Origin: Xanthomonas theicola
GTDB taxonomy: Bacteria; Pseudomonadota; Gammaproteobacteria; Xanthomonadales; Xanthomonadaceae
DNA: 64,000 nucleotides
Assembly: GCF_014236795.1 (NCBI RefSeq)
Contig: NZ_CP049017.1
Coordinates: 846,001 to 910,000, forward strand
Direction: 5' to 3'
Part shown: positions 45,088 through 54,145 of the stretch, in pieces
Numbering within the stretch: position 1 is the first letter of the stretch
How the letters are laid out: each line of letters starts with the position of its first letter
Notes under the pieces: generated by a model
Told to the model about the DNA's origin: nothing
What the model saw: only the letters and a program-made list of their open reading frames with translations
Database searches by the model: none
Position numbers and translations under genes: made by a program

Positions 45088-47289
45088 TCAGGCGGGCAGC
45101 TGCAGCGGCTGCTGCAGCAGCTGCAGGCAGGCGGCCGGCTCCAGCGCCGGCGCGACCAGGTGGCCCTGGATCTCGTCGCAGCCGTGCTGGCGCAGGAACG
45201 CCAGTTGGCCGGGTTGCTCGACGCCTTCGGCGACCACTTTCAGCGCCAGCGAGTGACCCATCGCGATGATGATGCTGGTGATCGCCTCGTCGTCCGGATT
45301 GCGGGTCAGGTCGCCGATGAATTCCTGGTCGATCTTCAAGGTGTTGATCGGCAACCGCTTCAGGTAGGCCAGCGACGAATAGCCGGTGCCGAAATCGTCG
45401 ATCGCCAGGTTCAGGCCCAGTCCGCGGCAGGCATGCAGGATCGCGGCGTTCTGGCCGACCTGCGACATCACCACGCTCTCGGTGAGTTCCAGCTCGACGT
45501 TGGCCGCCGGCACCCCGGTCTCGGCCAGGAGCCGCGCCATCAGCGCCGGCAGGTCGCCGCGCTCGAGCTGGATCGCCGACACGTTGACCGACATGCACAG
45601 TTCGGTCAGGCCCAGCCGGCGCCATTCGCGCAGCGTGGTGCAGGCCTGGCGCAGCACCCATTCGCCGATCTCCAGGATCAACCCGGTCTCCTCGGCCAGG
45701 GGAATGAACTGGCTCGGCGAGACCGGTCCGAAATCGGCGCTGTGCCAGCGCAGCAGCGCTTCCACGCCGACCACGCGCTGCTCGCGCAGCGAATAGCGCG
45801 GCTGGTAGACCAGCTTCAGTTCCTGGTCGAACGGGATCTTGCGCAGGGTGCTGGCCAGCGTGGCGCGGAGGCGGGTGGCCTCGTCCATGCGCGCCGAATA
45901 CACCTGGACGTTGCGACGCCCGGCGGACTTGGCCTGGTACATCGCGGTGTCGGCGTGCTTGAGCAGTTCGCTGGGCAACAGCGCGTGCTGCGGGAACAGC
46001 GAGATGCCGATCGAACAGGAGATCGCTACTTCGCGGCGCTCGTCCAGCTGCAGCGGTGCATCGAACGCGGTCAGCACGCGCGCGGCGACGGTCTCGGCCT
46101 CGGCCTGGCCGGCGATGTCCTCCACCACCACGGTGAACTCGTCGCCGGCCAGGCGCGCGACCGTGTGCTGCGGCCCCACCGCCTGCTGCAGGCGGTCGGC
46201 GACCGCACGCAGCACCTGGTCGCCGAGCGCATGCCCGAGCGAATCGTTGATGTCCTTGAACCGGTCCAGGTCCAGCAGCAGCACGGCCACCGAACCGGCC
46301 TGGCGCCGCGTGCGCACGATCGCGCGCGCCAGCTGCTCGGACAGCAGCGCGCGGTTGGGCAGGCTGGTCAGCGTGTCGTAGTTGGCCAGGTAGCGCAGTT
46401 CCCGCTCGGCACGCTTGTGCTCGGTGACATCTTCCAGCACCACCACGTGGAAGCGGTGCCGGCCGTCGGCATCGCCGACCGTCGTGCGGCGCACTTGGCA
46501 GAGGATCTCCTGGCCATCCTTGCGCCGCTTCCAGGCATCGCCGCGCCAGTGCCGGCCAGGGTCGGGCGAAGGCGGCGCGGGCACGTCCGGCGCGTGGTCG
46601 AGCAGCGCCATCGGCTGGCCCAGCACCTCGCGCTCGCTGTAGCCGGTGATGCGGGCGAAGGCCGGATTGACCGAGATGAAGCGCTGATTCTCGTCCAGCA
46701 CTGCGACCGCCGCGCTCATGCTGCGCAGCACTTCGCCGGCGATGCGCCGTTCCAGATCGGCCTGGCGGTGCGAGGTGATGTCGCGCGCGGTGCCGGCGAG
46801 CCGGCGCGGCGTGCCGTCGGCGTCGTAGTCGACCACGCGGCCGCGCATCCGTGCCCACAGCCATACGCCGTCGCCGGCCAGGTCCACCCGGTACTCGGCC
46901 AGATAGACCGGGGTCAGTCCCTCCAGGTGCTCGCGCAGCACGCGTTCGGCCTGCGCCATGTCGTCGGGGTGGATGCGCAGCGGCTCGTCCTCGCGGATCA
47001 CCATGGCGATCCCCTGCGCGTGCGGTGCCGCTCCGTCGACGCGCATCCGGCGCAGCGTGCGCTGCTGCAGATCGTAGTTCCAGAAGTGCTCGCCGGAGGC
47101 CCACATCGCCAGTTTCAGGTGGCGATCGCGTTGCTGCCGCTGCCGGCGGCGCGTGCGCCGTCGCCAGCGCAGCGCCTGCAGCGTGGCTCCGGCGGCCACC
47201 GCGGCCACCGCAGTCAGGACCGCCGCCGCCCAGCTCCCGTCCGCGCCGGTATGGCCGGCGATTCCCGCAGCGACGTGTTCGATCGACAT
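45088..47289 (-). CDS. PAS-GGDEF-EAL cyclic-di-GMP signalling protein
   Basis: 733 aa. One transmembrane segment (about 20-38), two PAS regions (about 60-180 and 185-310, the latter with RFISVNPAFARITGYSEREV), a GGDEF domain whose signature reads LAGDEF and an EAL domain. In the EAL domain the catalytic residues look intact (VGVEALLRW, CMSVNVSAIQL, VELELTESV, AIDDFGTGYSSLAYLKRL, LKIDQEFI, VVAEGVE, EIQGHLVAP). It is likely an active phosphodiesterase; AGDEF variants can retain cyclase or GTP-binding activity. Monocistronic. Confidence 0.92.
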   Translation of the reverse strand: MSIEHVAAGIAGHTGADGSWAAAVLTAVAAVAAGATLQALRWRRRTRRRQRQQRDRHLKLAMWASGEHFWNYDLQQRTLRRMRVDGAAPHAQGIAMVIREDEPLRIHPDDMAQAERVLREHLEGLTPVYLAEYRVDLAGDGVWLWARMRGRVVDYDADGTPRRLAGTARDITSHRQADLERRIAGEVLRSMSAAVAVLDENQRFISVNPAFARITGYSEREVLGQPMALLDHAPDVPAPPSPDPGRHWRGDAWKRRKDGQEILCQVRRTTVGDADGRHRFHVVVLEDVTEHKRAERELRYLANYDTLTSLPNRALLSEQLARAIVRTRRQAGSVAVLLLDLDRFKDINDSLGHALGDQVLRAVADRLQQAVGPQHTVARLAGDEFTVVVEDIAGQAEAETVAARVLTAFDAPLQLDERREVAISCSIGISLFPQHALLPSELLKHADTAMYQAKSAGRRNVQVYSARMDEATRLRATLASTLRKIPFDQELKLVYQPRYSLREQRVVGVEALLRWHSADFGPVSPSQFIPLAEETGLILEIGEWVLRQACTTLREWRRLGLTELCMSVNVSAIQLERGDLPALMARLLAETGVPAANVELELTESVVMSQVGQNAAILHACRGLGLNLAIDDFGTGYSSLAYLKRLPINTLKIDQEFIGDLTRNPDDEAITSIIIAMGHSLALKVVAEGVEQPGQLAFLRQHGCDEIQGHLVAPALEPAACLQLLQQPLQLPA

Positions 47290-47444
47290 GACGGGAAGGG
47301 AGCTTCAATCGGCGAAGAAGTGGTGGAGTGTAGGCGTCCGCCGGAAGCCTTCACAAGCTGCGCCGCGCGGGTGGATTGCTACACTGCACAGTCTCCATTT
47401 CCGACGCCGGCCCCGCCGGCCCACGCACGACAGGCCTTGCGTCC

Positions 47445-47990
47445 ATGACCGAACTCCCCACCGCCGCCGACGTCACCCAAGCCGGCCAGCAACTGGGCCT
47501 GGCCGCATCGGCGGCCGAACTCCACGGCGCGCTGTGCGGCTGGCTGGCCGGCGGCGGCGCCGACCTGGCGGCATGGCCGGCGGCGGTGCTCGCCGACGCC
47601 GGGATCGCCGTGCCGCGCGGCGGCGATGCGCTGGACCGGCTGCGAGAGGCCACGGCCGCCCAGTTGGAGGACCGCGACTTCGCCTTCGACCTGGTGCTGG
47701 CCGATGCCGGCGCGGCGCTGGCCGAGCGTGCCGACGCCCTGTTCGACTGGTGCCGCGGCTTTCTCGGCGGCTTCGGCCTGGCGGCCGGCGCCACGCCGCC
47801 GCTGTCGGAGGAGGGCGAGGAGGCGCTGCAGGACCTCGCGCGGCTGGCCCAGGCCAGCGCCGACGATTTCGACAGCGCCGACGAGGACGAGGACGCGCTG
47901 GCCGAGATCGAGGAATTCGTGCGTGTGGCGGCGCTGCTGCTGCACAGCGACTGCGTGCTCGGCCCGCGCCATCGGCAACGCCTGAACTGA
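47445..47990 (+). CDS. ygfB: UPF0149 (YgfB-like) protein
   Basis: 181-aa all-helical UPF0149 protein. It has [17 protein letters not shown] near the N-terminus, [15 protein letters not shown] in the middle and [15 protein letters not shown] near the C-terminus. ATG at 47445. It is followed 3 bp later by pepP, the conserved ygfB-pepP order. In Pseudomonas aeruginosa a homologue represses the ampDh3 activator AlpA; the role here is not known. Confidence 0.92.
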   Translation: MTELPTAADVTQAGQQLGLAASAAELHGALCGWLAGGGADLAAWPAAVLADAGIAVPRGGDALDRLREATAAQLEDRDFAFDLVLADAGAALAERADALFDWCRGFLGGFGLAAGATPPLSEEGEEALQDLARLAQASADDFDSADEDEDALAEIEEFVRVAALLLHSDCVLGPRHRQRLN

Positions 47991-47993
47991 GCG

Positions 47994-49316
47994 ATGAAGC
48001 GACTGACCGGGATCGGCGCCGCCGAACACGCGCGCCGGCGCAAGCACTTGATGGACATGGCCGGCGAACACGCCATCCTGGTGCTGCCGAGCGCGCCGGA
48101 GCGGGTGCGCAGCCACGACACTCACTATCCGTACCGGCAGGATTCGGATTTCTGGTACCTGTGTGGTTTCCCCGAGCCGGAGGCGGTGCTGGTGCTGGTG
48201 CCGGGCCGCAAGCACGGCGAGGCGCTGCTGTTCTGCCGCGAGCGCGACCCCGAGCGCGAGGCGTGGGACGGGCCGCGCGCCGGGCAGGAGGGCGCGGTGG
48301 AACGCTTCGGCATGGACGATGCGTATCCGATCGAGGACCTCGACGAGATCCTGCCCGGACTGCTGGAAGGCCGCTCGCGGGTGTACTACCACTTCGGCCG
48401 CGACGTCGATTTCGACCTCAAGCTGATCGGCTGGGTCAAGCGGGTGCGCGAACAGGTTCGGCACGGTGCGCAACCGCCGCACGAGTTCCTGGAGCTGGGC
48501 CATCTGCTGCACGAGCAGCGCCTGTTCAAGTCGCGCGACGAGATCGCGCTGATGCAGGTCGCGGCCGACCTCAGCGTGGCCGGGCATCGCGCGGCGATGC
48601 GGCTGGTGCGGCCGGGCATCCACGAGTACCAGGTGCAGGCCGAGATCGAACGCGAGTTCCGCGGCGGCGACGCCTGGCCGGCCTACGGCAGCATCGTCGG
48701 CAGCGGCGCCAACGCCTGCGTGCTGCACTACCGCGCCAACGCCGCACGCCTGCGCGACGGCGAGCTGGTGCTGATTGACGCCGGCGCCGAGTACCGCGGC
48801 TATGCCGCCGACATCACCCGCACCTTCCCCGTCGGCGGCCGCTTCAGCGCCGAGCAGCGCGTGCTGCACGACCTGGTCTGCGCCGCGCACGCCGCGGCGC
48901 TGGCGCAGGCGCGGCCGGGTGCGGCCTACGAGGCCGGGCACTTGGCGGCGGTACAGACGCTCACCGAAGGCTTGCTGCGACTGGGACTGCTCAAGGGCAC
49001 CCTGGAACAGAACCTGGCCGACGGCGGCTACCGGCGCTTCTACCGGCACAAGACCGGGCACTGGCTCGGCCTGGACGTGCACGATGTCGGCGACTACCGG
49101 CTGGCCGGCGCATCGCGCCTGCTCGAGCCGGGCATGGTCTTCACCATCGAGCCCGGCCTGTACGTCTCGCCCGACGACGAGGAGGTCGCCGCGAAGTGGC
49201 GCGGCATCGGCATCCGCACCGAGGACGACGTGCTGATCACCGAGGACGGCCACCGCGTACTGACCGCGGCGCTGGCGCGCGGCGCCGAGGAGATCGAGGC
49301 ATTCATGGCAGGATAA
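47994..49316 (+). CDS. pepP: Xaa-Pro aminopeptidase P
   Basis: 440-aa pita-bread metallopeptidase that removes N-terminal residues before proline. The metal ligands are visible: IDAGAEYRGYAADITRTF (two Asp), HKTGHWLGLDVHDVGDY (His), TIEPGLYV (Glu) and RTEDDVLITEDG (Glu). The N-terminal creatinase-like domain contains HDTHYPYRQDSDFWYLCGFP. Second gene after ygfB. Confidence 0.96.
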   Translation: MKRLTGIGAAEHARRRKHLMDMAGEHAILVLPSAPERVRSHDTHYPYRQDSDFWYLCGFPEPEAVLVLVPGRKHGEALLFCRERDPEREAWDGPRAGQEGAVERFGMDDAYPIEDLDEILPGLLEGRSRVYYHFGRDVDFDLKLIGWVKRVREQVRHGAQPPHEFLELGHLLHEQRLFKSRDEIALMQVAADLSVAGHRAAMRLVRPGIHEYQVQAEIEREFRGGDAWPAYGSIVGSGANACVLHYRANAARLRDGELVLIDAGAEYRGYAADITRTFPVGGRFSAEQRVLHDLVCAAHAAALAQARPGAAYEAGHLAAVQTLTEGLLRLGLLKGTLEQNLADGGYRRFYRHKTGHWLGLDVHDVGDYRLAGASRLLEPGMVFTIEPGLYVSPDDEEVAAKWRGIGIRTEDDVLITEDGHRVLTAALARGAEEIEAFMAG

Positions 49317-49444
49317 CCGGGATTTGGGATTCGAGATTGGGCTCGCGCGCAACAAGATCCGCCGCGACTGCCTTCCGGTGTGTGCCTGCGGCGCTGCCAG
49401 CCGCTGCTGGAGGAGGATCACAATCCCAATCCCCCATCCCGCGG
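49317..49444. repeat. heptad-flanked element (copy 5, pepP-pepQ)
   Basis: The left arm CCGGGATTTGGGATTCGAGA and right arm CAATCCCAATCCCCCATCCC are inverted counterparts. It fills the 131 bp between the convergent pepP and pepQ stops. Confidence 0.72.
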
Positions 49445-49447
49445 CCG

Positions 49448-50779
49448 TCAGGCCGCCGCCGCCGCAAACACAGGCCGGGTCAGGTTCTCCGGGTCGCCGT
49501 CGGTGCAGACCACTTCGTCCTCGATGCGGATGCCGCCGTAGGGCTTGAACTGTTCCACCCGCGCCCAGTCCACGCTGGCGGCGTGGCCGGCCCGCTTCAG
49601 GTCCTCCAGCAGCATGTCGATGAAGTACACCCCCGGTTCGATCGTCACCACCATGCCCGGCTCCAGCACGCGGGTCATGCGCAGATAGGGATGGCCGGCG
49701 GGGCGCTCGATGTGCCCGCCGCGGTCGCTGGCGGCCAAGCCGGCCACGTCGTGCACCTGCAGGCCGATCGGGTGGCCTAGCCCGTGCGGGAAGAACGCGG
49801 CGCTGACGCCGGTGGCCAGCGCGGCTTCCGGCGACACGGTGATCACGCCGAAGTCCTTGAGCACGCCCATCAGTGCCAGGTGCGCGGCGATGTGCAACTG
49901 CTTGTAGTCGACGCCAGCGCGCACGTTCAGGCCCATGCGGACCTGCGCGGCGTCGACCGCGTCGATCAGCGCCTGGAACTCGCTGCCGGTGTCGGCGGCA
50001 TAGCTGCGGGTGATGTCGCTGGCGTAGCCGTGGGCCGAGGCGCCGGCGTCGATCAGGAAACTGCGCCGCGGCGCCGGCGCCTGCCGGTCCAGCTCGGTGT
50101 AGTGCAGCACCGCGCCGTGTTCGTTCAGCGCAACGATGTTGCCGTACGGCAGTTCGCTGGCGTCCTGGCCGACCGCGCCGCAGTAGGCCATGTGGATCGC
50201 GAACTCGCTGTGGCCGTCGCGGAACGCGGCTTCGGCGGCGCGGTGGCCGCGGACCGCCAGCTGCTGCGCCTGGCGCAGCAACGCCATTTCGTAGGCGGTC
50301 TTGTAGGCGCGGTGGTACTCCAGGTACTGGACCACCGGCTCAGGGTTGTTCGGCACGTACTCGCCCAGTGCGCTGGGCGCCTCGCCGAGGATCGCGCAGC
50401 GTGCGGCCGGCTTGGGCAGCAGTGCCAGCGCCTGCTCCGGCGTGCGGATGAGGTGGATGTCGCAATGCTCGACCCACCAGCCGTTCGGCGTGGCCGGTAC
50501 CACGTGCCAGTAGTCGCGCGGCTGGTGGAAGATCAACTGCGGGCGGCGCCCGGGCGTGTACGCCAGCCAGCTGTTCGGCACCCGGGTCAGCGGCAGCCAG
50601 GCCTTGAACTGCGGGTTCACCGCATACGCATAGTCGCGATCGTCGAAGACCTGGTAATGCAGCGTGCCGCTGGGCACCAGCAGATGCTCAAAGCCGCCGC
50701 GGGCCAGTGCCGTGTCGGTGCGTTGCGACAGCGTGCGCAGGTGCTCGGCGTACAGGGGGCGGGGGTCGTGCTGGATCAT
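49448..50779 (-). CDS. pepQ: Xaa-Pro dipeptidase
   Basis: 443 aa, the length of E. coli PepQ. Cleaves Xaa-Pro dipeptides; members also hydrolyse organophosphates. The metal ligands are in LIDAGASAHGYASDITRSY, FPHGLGHPIGLQVHDVAG, TIEPGVYFIDML and GGIRIEDEVV. I use the ATG at 50779 (MIQHDPRPLYAEHL). Convergent with pepP. Confidence 0.95.
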   Translation of the reverse strand: MIQHDPRPLYAEHLRTLSQRTDTALARGGFEHLLVPSGTLHYQVFDDRDYAYAVNPQFKAWLPLTRVPNSWLAYTPGRRPQLIFHQPRDYWHVVPATPNGWWVEHCDIHLIRTPEQALALLPKPAARCAILGEAPSALGEYVPNNPEPVVQYLEYHRAYKTAYEMALLRQAQQLAVRGHRAAEAAFRDGHSEFAIHMAYCGAVGQDASELPYGNIVALNEHGAVLHYTELDRQAPAPRRSFLIDAGASAHGYASDITRSYAADTGSEFQALIDAVDAAQVRMGLNVRAGVDYKQLHIAAHLALMGVLKDFGVITVSPEAALATGVSAAFFPHGLGHPIGLQVHDVAGLAASDRGGHIERPAGHPYLRMTRVLEPGMVVTIEPGVYFIDMLLEDLKRAGHAASVDWARVEQFKPYGGIRIEDEVVCTDGDPENLTRPVFAAAAA

Positions 50780-50857
50780 GGCGGCGGCTCGTTCGGCGAT
50801 GTGCAAGGCGAACGCCGATTCTGCCGCAAACGCCTGCACGGCGCAGGAGCGTCTAGC

Positions 50858-51001
50858 AGCAGGCTGCTGAAATACTTATTTCCGGGGTGAATTTTGATAC
50901 GTTTCCCGCCCAAAATGACGCACGCCAAACGAAAGGTCAATGACTTGCATGGCAAGTCATTGACTTTCTAGGGCGGTCGACCAGTATTTCAGCAGCCTGC
51001 T
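50858..51001. repeat. MITE-like palindromic element
   Basis: 144 bp with perfect 18-bp terminal inverted repeats, AGCAGGCTGCTGAAATAC and its inverse, no coding sequence, and a strong internal palindrome CAATGACTTGC-ATG-GCAAGTCATTG around 50939-50963. The IS630 element inserted immediately at its right end. Confidence 0.75.
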
Positions 51002-51038
51002 AATGTGGTGTCTCACAAATAATATTAACTAAGTTTAG

Positions 51039-52200
51039 GGATGGTCTGAACAACTCCCTCTGATCCTGCGACAATCGTACAAAGCCCAACAGGACAACGA
51101 CGATGCAATTGTCTTTCGGCGACGCGGAGTACAACGGCAAGCGCAAGCAGACGCGGCGCGAAAGGTTGCTGGCCGAGATGGATCAGGTGGTGCCGTGGAA
51201 AGACCTGCTGGCGCTGATCGCGCCGCACTATCCGAAGTCGGGCCATCCGGGCCGTCAGCCGTACCCGCTGGAGACAATGCTGCGCATCCACTTTCTGCAG
51301 CAGTGGTACGCACTGAGCGACCCGGGCGCGGAAGAAGCCTTGTACGACACGGCGTCGATGCGCCGTTTCGCCAGGATCGGCGGGTTGGATGAGGTGCCGG
51401 ACGAGACCACGATCCTCAACTTCCGCCGGTTGCTGGAGACGCACGATCTGGCGCGCACGCTGTTCAACCGGGTCAACGCGCACCTATCGCGCAAGGGCCA
51501 GAGCCTGCGCGGCGGCACCATCGTGGACGCCACGATCATTGCCGCGCCCAGCTCGACCAAGAACAAGAACGGCGAGCGCGACCCGGAAATGCACCAGACC
51601 AAGAAGGGCAATCAGTACTACTTCGGGATGAAAGCGCACATCGGCGTGGACGATGAGTCCGGGCTGGTGCACCACTTGGAATGCACGGCGGCCAACGCCG
51701 CAGATATCACCCAGGCGCACAAGCTGCTGCACGGCAAGGAAGACACGGTATGCGGCGACAGCGGCTACACCGGGCTGGCCAAGCGCGAGGAGATGGCGAG
51801 CAAGCGCAAGCTGCGCTATCTGATCGCGGAGAAGCCCTCGAAGCTGAAGCAGATCAAGAGCAAGCGCGAATTGAAGTGGGCACAGCGCTGGGAGCACGCC
51901 AAGGCCAGCCTGAGGGCGAAGGTGGAGCATCCGTTCCGGGTGATCAAGCGCCAGTTTGGCTACGTCAAGGTGCGCTATCGCGGCCTGGCGAAGAACACGG
52001 CGCAAGTGCTGACGCTGTTTGCGCTGTCGAACCTGTGGCTGAAGCGAAAGCAGTTGCTGCCTGTCGTGGGGAGGGTGTGCCTGTAATCCGGGAAATACCC
52101 CGGAAATGCGCCGGAAACGGCGAAAAACCGAGGGTCTGAGCGCCGTGGGCGTGGTCGATATGGCTTGCCTCATCCTCCGACCGCGTTGATCAGACTATCC
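51039..52200 (+). mobile_element. IS5-family element D, copy 1
   Basis: 1162 bp with ends GGATGGTCTGAACAA and, inverted, GGATAGTCTGATCAA, flanked by a 4-bp duplication TTAG (51035-51038 and 52201-52204). It is the same length as copy 2 at 57710-58871, in opposite orientation. Confidence 0.93.
51103..52086 (+). CDS. IS5-family transposase (element D)
   Basis: 327-aa transposase of the IS5 subgroup proper (IS1478-like). It has SGHPGRQPYPLETMLRIHFL, FARIGGLDEVPDETTILNFR, the DDE residues in GGTIVDATIIAAPSS, CGDSGYTGLAKRE and KVEHPFRVIKRQFGYVKVRY. Complete. The protein encoded at 57824-58807 is identical. Confidence 0.95.
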   Translation: MQLSFGDAEYNGKRKQTRRERLLAEMDQVVPWKDLLALIAPHYPKSGHPGRQPYPLETMLRIHFLQQWYALSDPGAEEALYDTASMRRFARIGGLDEVPDETTILNFRRLLETHDLARTLFNRVNAHLSRKGQSLRGGTIVDATIIAAPSSTKNKNGERDPEMHQTKKGNQYYFGMKAHIGVDDESGLVHHLECTAANAADITQAHKLLHGKEDTVCGDSGYTGLAKREEMASKRKLRYLIAEKPSKLKQIKSKRELKWAQRWEHAKASLRAKVEHPFRVIKRQFGYVKVRYRGLAKNTAQVLTLFALSNLWLKRKQLLPVVGRVCL

Positions 52201-52204
52201 TTAG

Positions 52205-53060
52205 AGCGTGTTATGAACTTTGAGTCGATCCGGCTATCGTAGCGGGATGCAGAGCAAACGCCCATATCCGACCGACATTTCCGACGAAGAGTGGGCGTTC
52301 GCAGCGCCTTACCTGAGCCTGATGACCGAGCACGCTCCGCAGCGCAAGTACGAGCTGCGGGCAATGTTCAATGCGCTGCGCTGGATGGCACGTGCTGGAG
52401 CGCCATGGCGCCTTTTGCCCAAGGACTTCCCGCCATGGGAAGCGGTCTACCAACAGACACAACGCTGGCTGCAGGCGGGCTGCTTTGAAGCCATGGTCAA
52501 CGACCTGCGTTCCATCCTGCGTGTTGCCCAAGGCAGACATGGCCAACCCAGTGCTGTCATCCTGGACGGGCGGACGCTGCAATCCACCTGCGAGAGCGGC
52601 ACACGTGCAGGCTACGACGGCTATAAGCGCAAGAAGGGCAGCAAGGTGCATATGGCGGTGGACACGCTCGGATATTTGCTTGCAGTGCAAGTCACACCTG
52701 CCGACGAGCAAGAACGCGCTCAGGTGCGCTCGCTGGCGCAAGAGGTGCAACATGTCACGGGCGATACGGTAAAACTGGCGTTCGTGGATCAAGGCTACAC
52801 CGGGCAGGAGCCGGCGCAAGCCGCGCAGGCAGAAGGAATCGAACTGCACGTGGTGAAACTTCCCGAAGCCAAGAAAGGATTCGTCTTGCTTCCTCGGCGC
52901 TGGGTCGTCGAACGCAGCTTCGGCTGGGTCAACCGATTCCGACGATTGGCACGCGACTATGAGCGCTTGCCGGAAACCTTGGCTGGCTTGCACTTCGTCG
53001 TCTTCACCGTGCTCATGCTCAGCAACGCCGCTACCATCCTTCAAAGTTCATAACACGCTC
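52205..53060 (+). mobile_element. IS5-family element B, copy 1
   Basis: 856 bp with terminal repeats AGCGTGTTATGAACTTTG and TAG on both flanks (52202-52204 and 53061-53063). Inserted four codons before the end of the IS630 transposase gene. Confidence 0.9.
52247..53053 (+). CDS. IS5-family transposase (element B)
   Basis: 268 aa from the ATG at 52247 (MQSKRPYPTDISDEEWAF); a TTG 27 bp upstream is also in frame. It has the DDE region in SAVILDGRTLQSTCESG, LAFVDQGYTGQEPA and VVERSFGWVNRFRRLARDYE. Single frame and intact. The copy at 54152-54958 encodes an identical protein. Confidence 0.94.
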   Translation: MQSKRPYPTDISDEEWAFAAPYLSLMTEHAPQRKYELRAMFNALRWMARAGAPWRLLPKDFPPWEAVYQQTQRWLQAGCFEAMVNDLRSILRVAQGRHGQPSAVILDGRTLQSTCESGTRAGYDGYKRKKGSKVHMAVDTLGYLLAVQVTPADEQERAQVRSLAQEVQHVTGDTVKLAFVDQGYTGQEPAQAAQAEGIELHVVKLPEAKKGFVLLPRRWVVERSFGWVNRFRRLARDYERLPETLAGLHFVVFTVLMLSNAATILQSS

Positions 53061-54129
53061 TAGTGGCCGCCCATGCGACGCGGGTGATAATAGAATCAGC
53101 ACTCTTGTGCCAGACAAAAGGCTTCGGATTCTCGTTGTGGCGGTCGATGTAGTCTTTGATGGCCTGCTCCAAATCGTTGACGCGGGTGTGGGCGCCACGC
53201 TTGATCCACTGCTCACTGAGCTGACTGAAGAAGCGCTCGACCAGGTTGAGCCATGAGGCCGAGGTCGGAGTGAAGTGGACGTGGTAGCGGGGATGGGCCG
53301 CCAACCAGGCACCGACCTTCTCCGTGTTGTGCGTACCGTAGTTGTCCATGATCAAATGGATCTCCTGCTTGCCCGGCACAGTGGCCTCGATGGTTTTCAG
53401 GAACCGGAGACATTCCACGCTGCGGTGGCGGGGCTTGAGCTGTCCGATGACCTTGCCGGTGGCTACATCCAATGCTGCAAATAGCGAGGTCGTCCCATGA
53501 CGCCGGTAGTCATGGGGGCGCGTGGCCGGCTTGCCAAAGCTCAGCGGCAAGCCGGGCTGGGTGCGGTTGAGCGCCGGGATCTGGCTCTTCTCATCGACGC
53601 ACAACACCAGCGCACGGTCCGGCGGAGCCAGGTACAGCCCCACCACATCACGCCCCTTGTCCACGCAATGCGGATCCGTGGACAGTTTGAAGGTCTCTTG
53701 CAAGTGCGGCTTGAGACCGAAGGCATGCCAGATGCGTTGCACCGTGGCTGGCGAAACGCCGGTCTGCCGGCTCATTTGGCGCACGCTCCAATGCGTGGCG
53801 TTTGCTGGCGCGCTCTGGCGGACCTTGTCCACAATCTGCTGGACCTGTTCATCGTCTACGCTGCGCGGACGTCCTGTACGCGGAGCATCCGTCAGCCCGG
53901 CCAATCGGTAGGCCTCGTAGCGTCGCCTCCACTTGGATACCGTCTGGATCGTGGTCTGCAAGCGCTCAGCGATCACGTTTCCCGACTCCCCTGCTGCGCA
54001 ACCCAACACGATCCGCATGCGTGGTTTCTCGTCCTCCGGCGCCTTGCGTATTCGCAGGCGGCCCTTCAGTTCCGCGCACTCGGCATCAGTGATCTGCAGC
54101 TTCGTGACGGGGCGTCCTGTGCGAGCCAT
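53041..54129 (-). CDS. IS630-family transposase, last codons displaced by IS5-B
   Basis: Reads from ATG 54129 (MARTGRPVTKLQITDAECAE) through two HTH domains and the DDE domain (ALVLCVDEKSQIPALNRTQP; IHLIMDNYGTHNTEKV; SWLNLVERFFSQLSEQWIKR) to RVAWAAT, then enters IS5-B and stops after foreign residues at 53041. Beyond the IS5 copies, at 51018-51038, the native ending (KLS and stop) is still present. The catalytic core is complete, so activity may survive. Confidence 0.9.
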   Translation of the reverse strand: MARTGRPVTKLQITDAECAELKGRLRIRKAPEDEKPRMRIVLGCAAGESGNVIAERLQTTIQTVSKWRRRYEAYRLAGLTDAPRTGRPRSVDDEQVQQIVDKVRQSAPANATHWSVRQMSRQTGVSPATVQRIWHAFGLKPHLQETFKLSTDPHCVDKGRDVVGLYLAPPDRALVLCVDEKSQIPALNRTQPGLPLSFGKPATRPHDYRRHGTTSLFAALDVATGKVIGQLKPRHRSVECLRFLKTIEATVPGKQEIHLIMDNYGTHNTEKVGAWLAAHPRYHVHFTPTSASWLNLVERFFSQLSEQWIKRGAHTRVNDLEQAIKDYIDRHNENPKPFVWHKSADSIITRVAWAATRACYEL

Positions 54130-54145
54130 CGCTATCGTCTCTTAG

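Noticed and set aside
44461..47448. A 995-codon open frame on the plus strand
   Set aside because: It is antisense to zapA, the coiled-coil gene and the GGDEF/EAL gene, all of which have clear motifs. The frame stays open only because of strong third-position GC bias. Its composition (Gln/Arg/His/Ala) is typical of such shadows.
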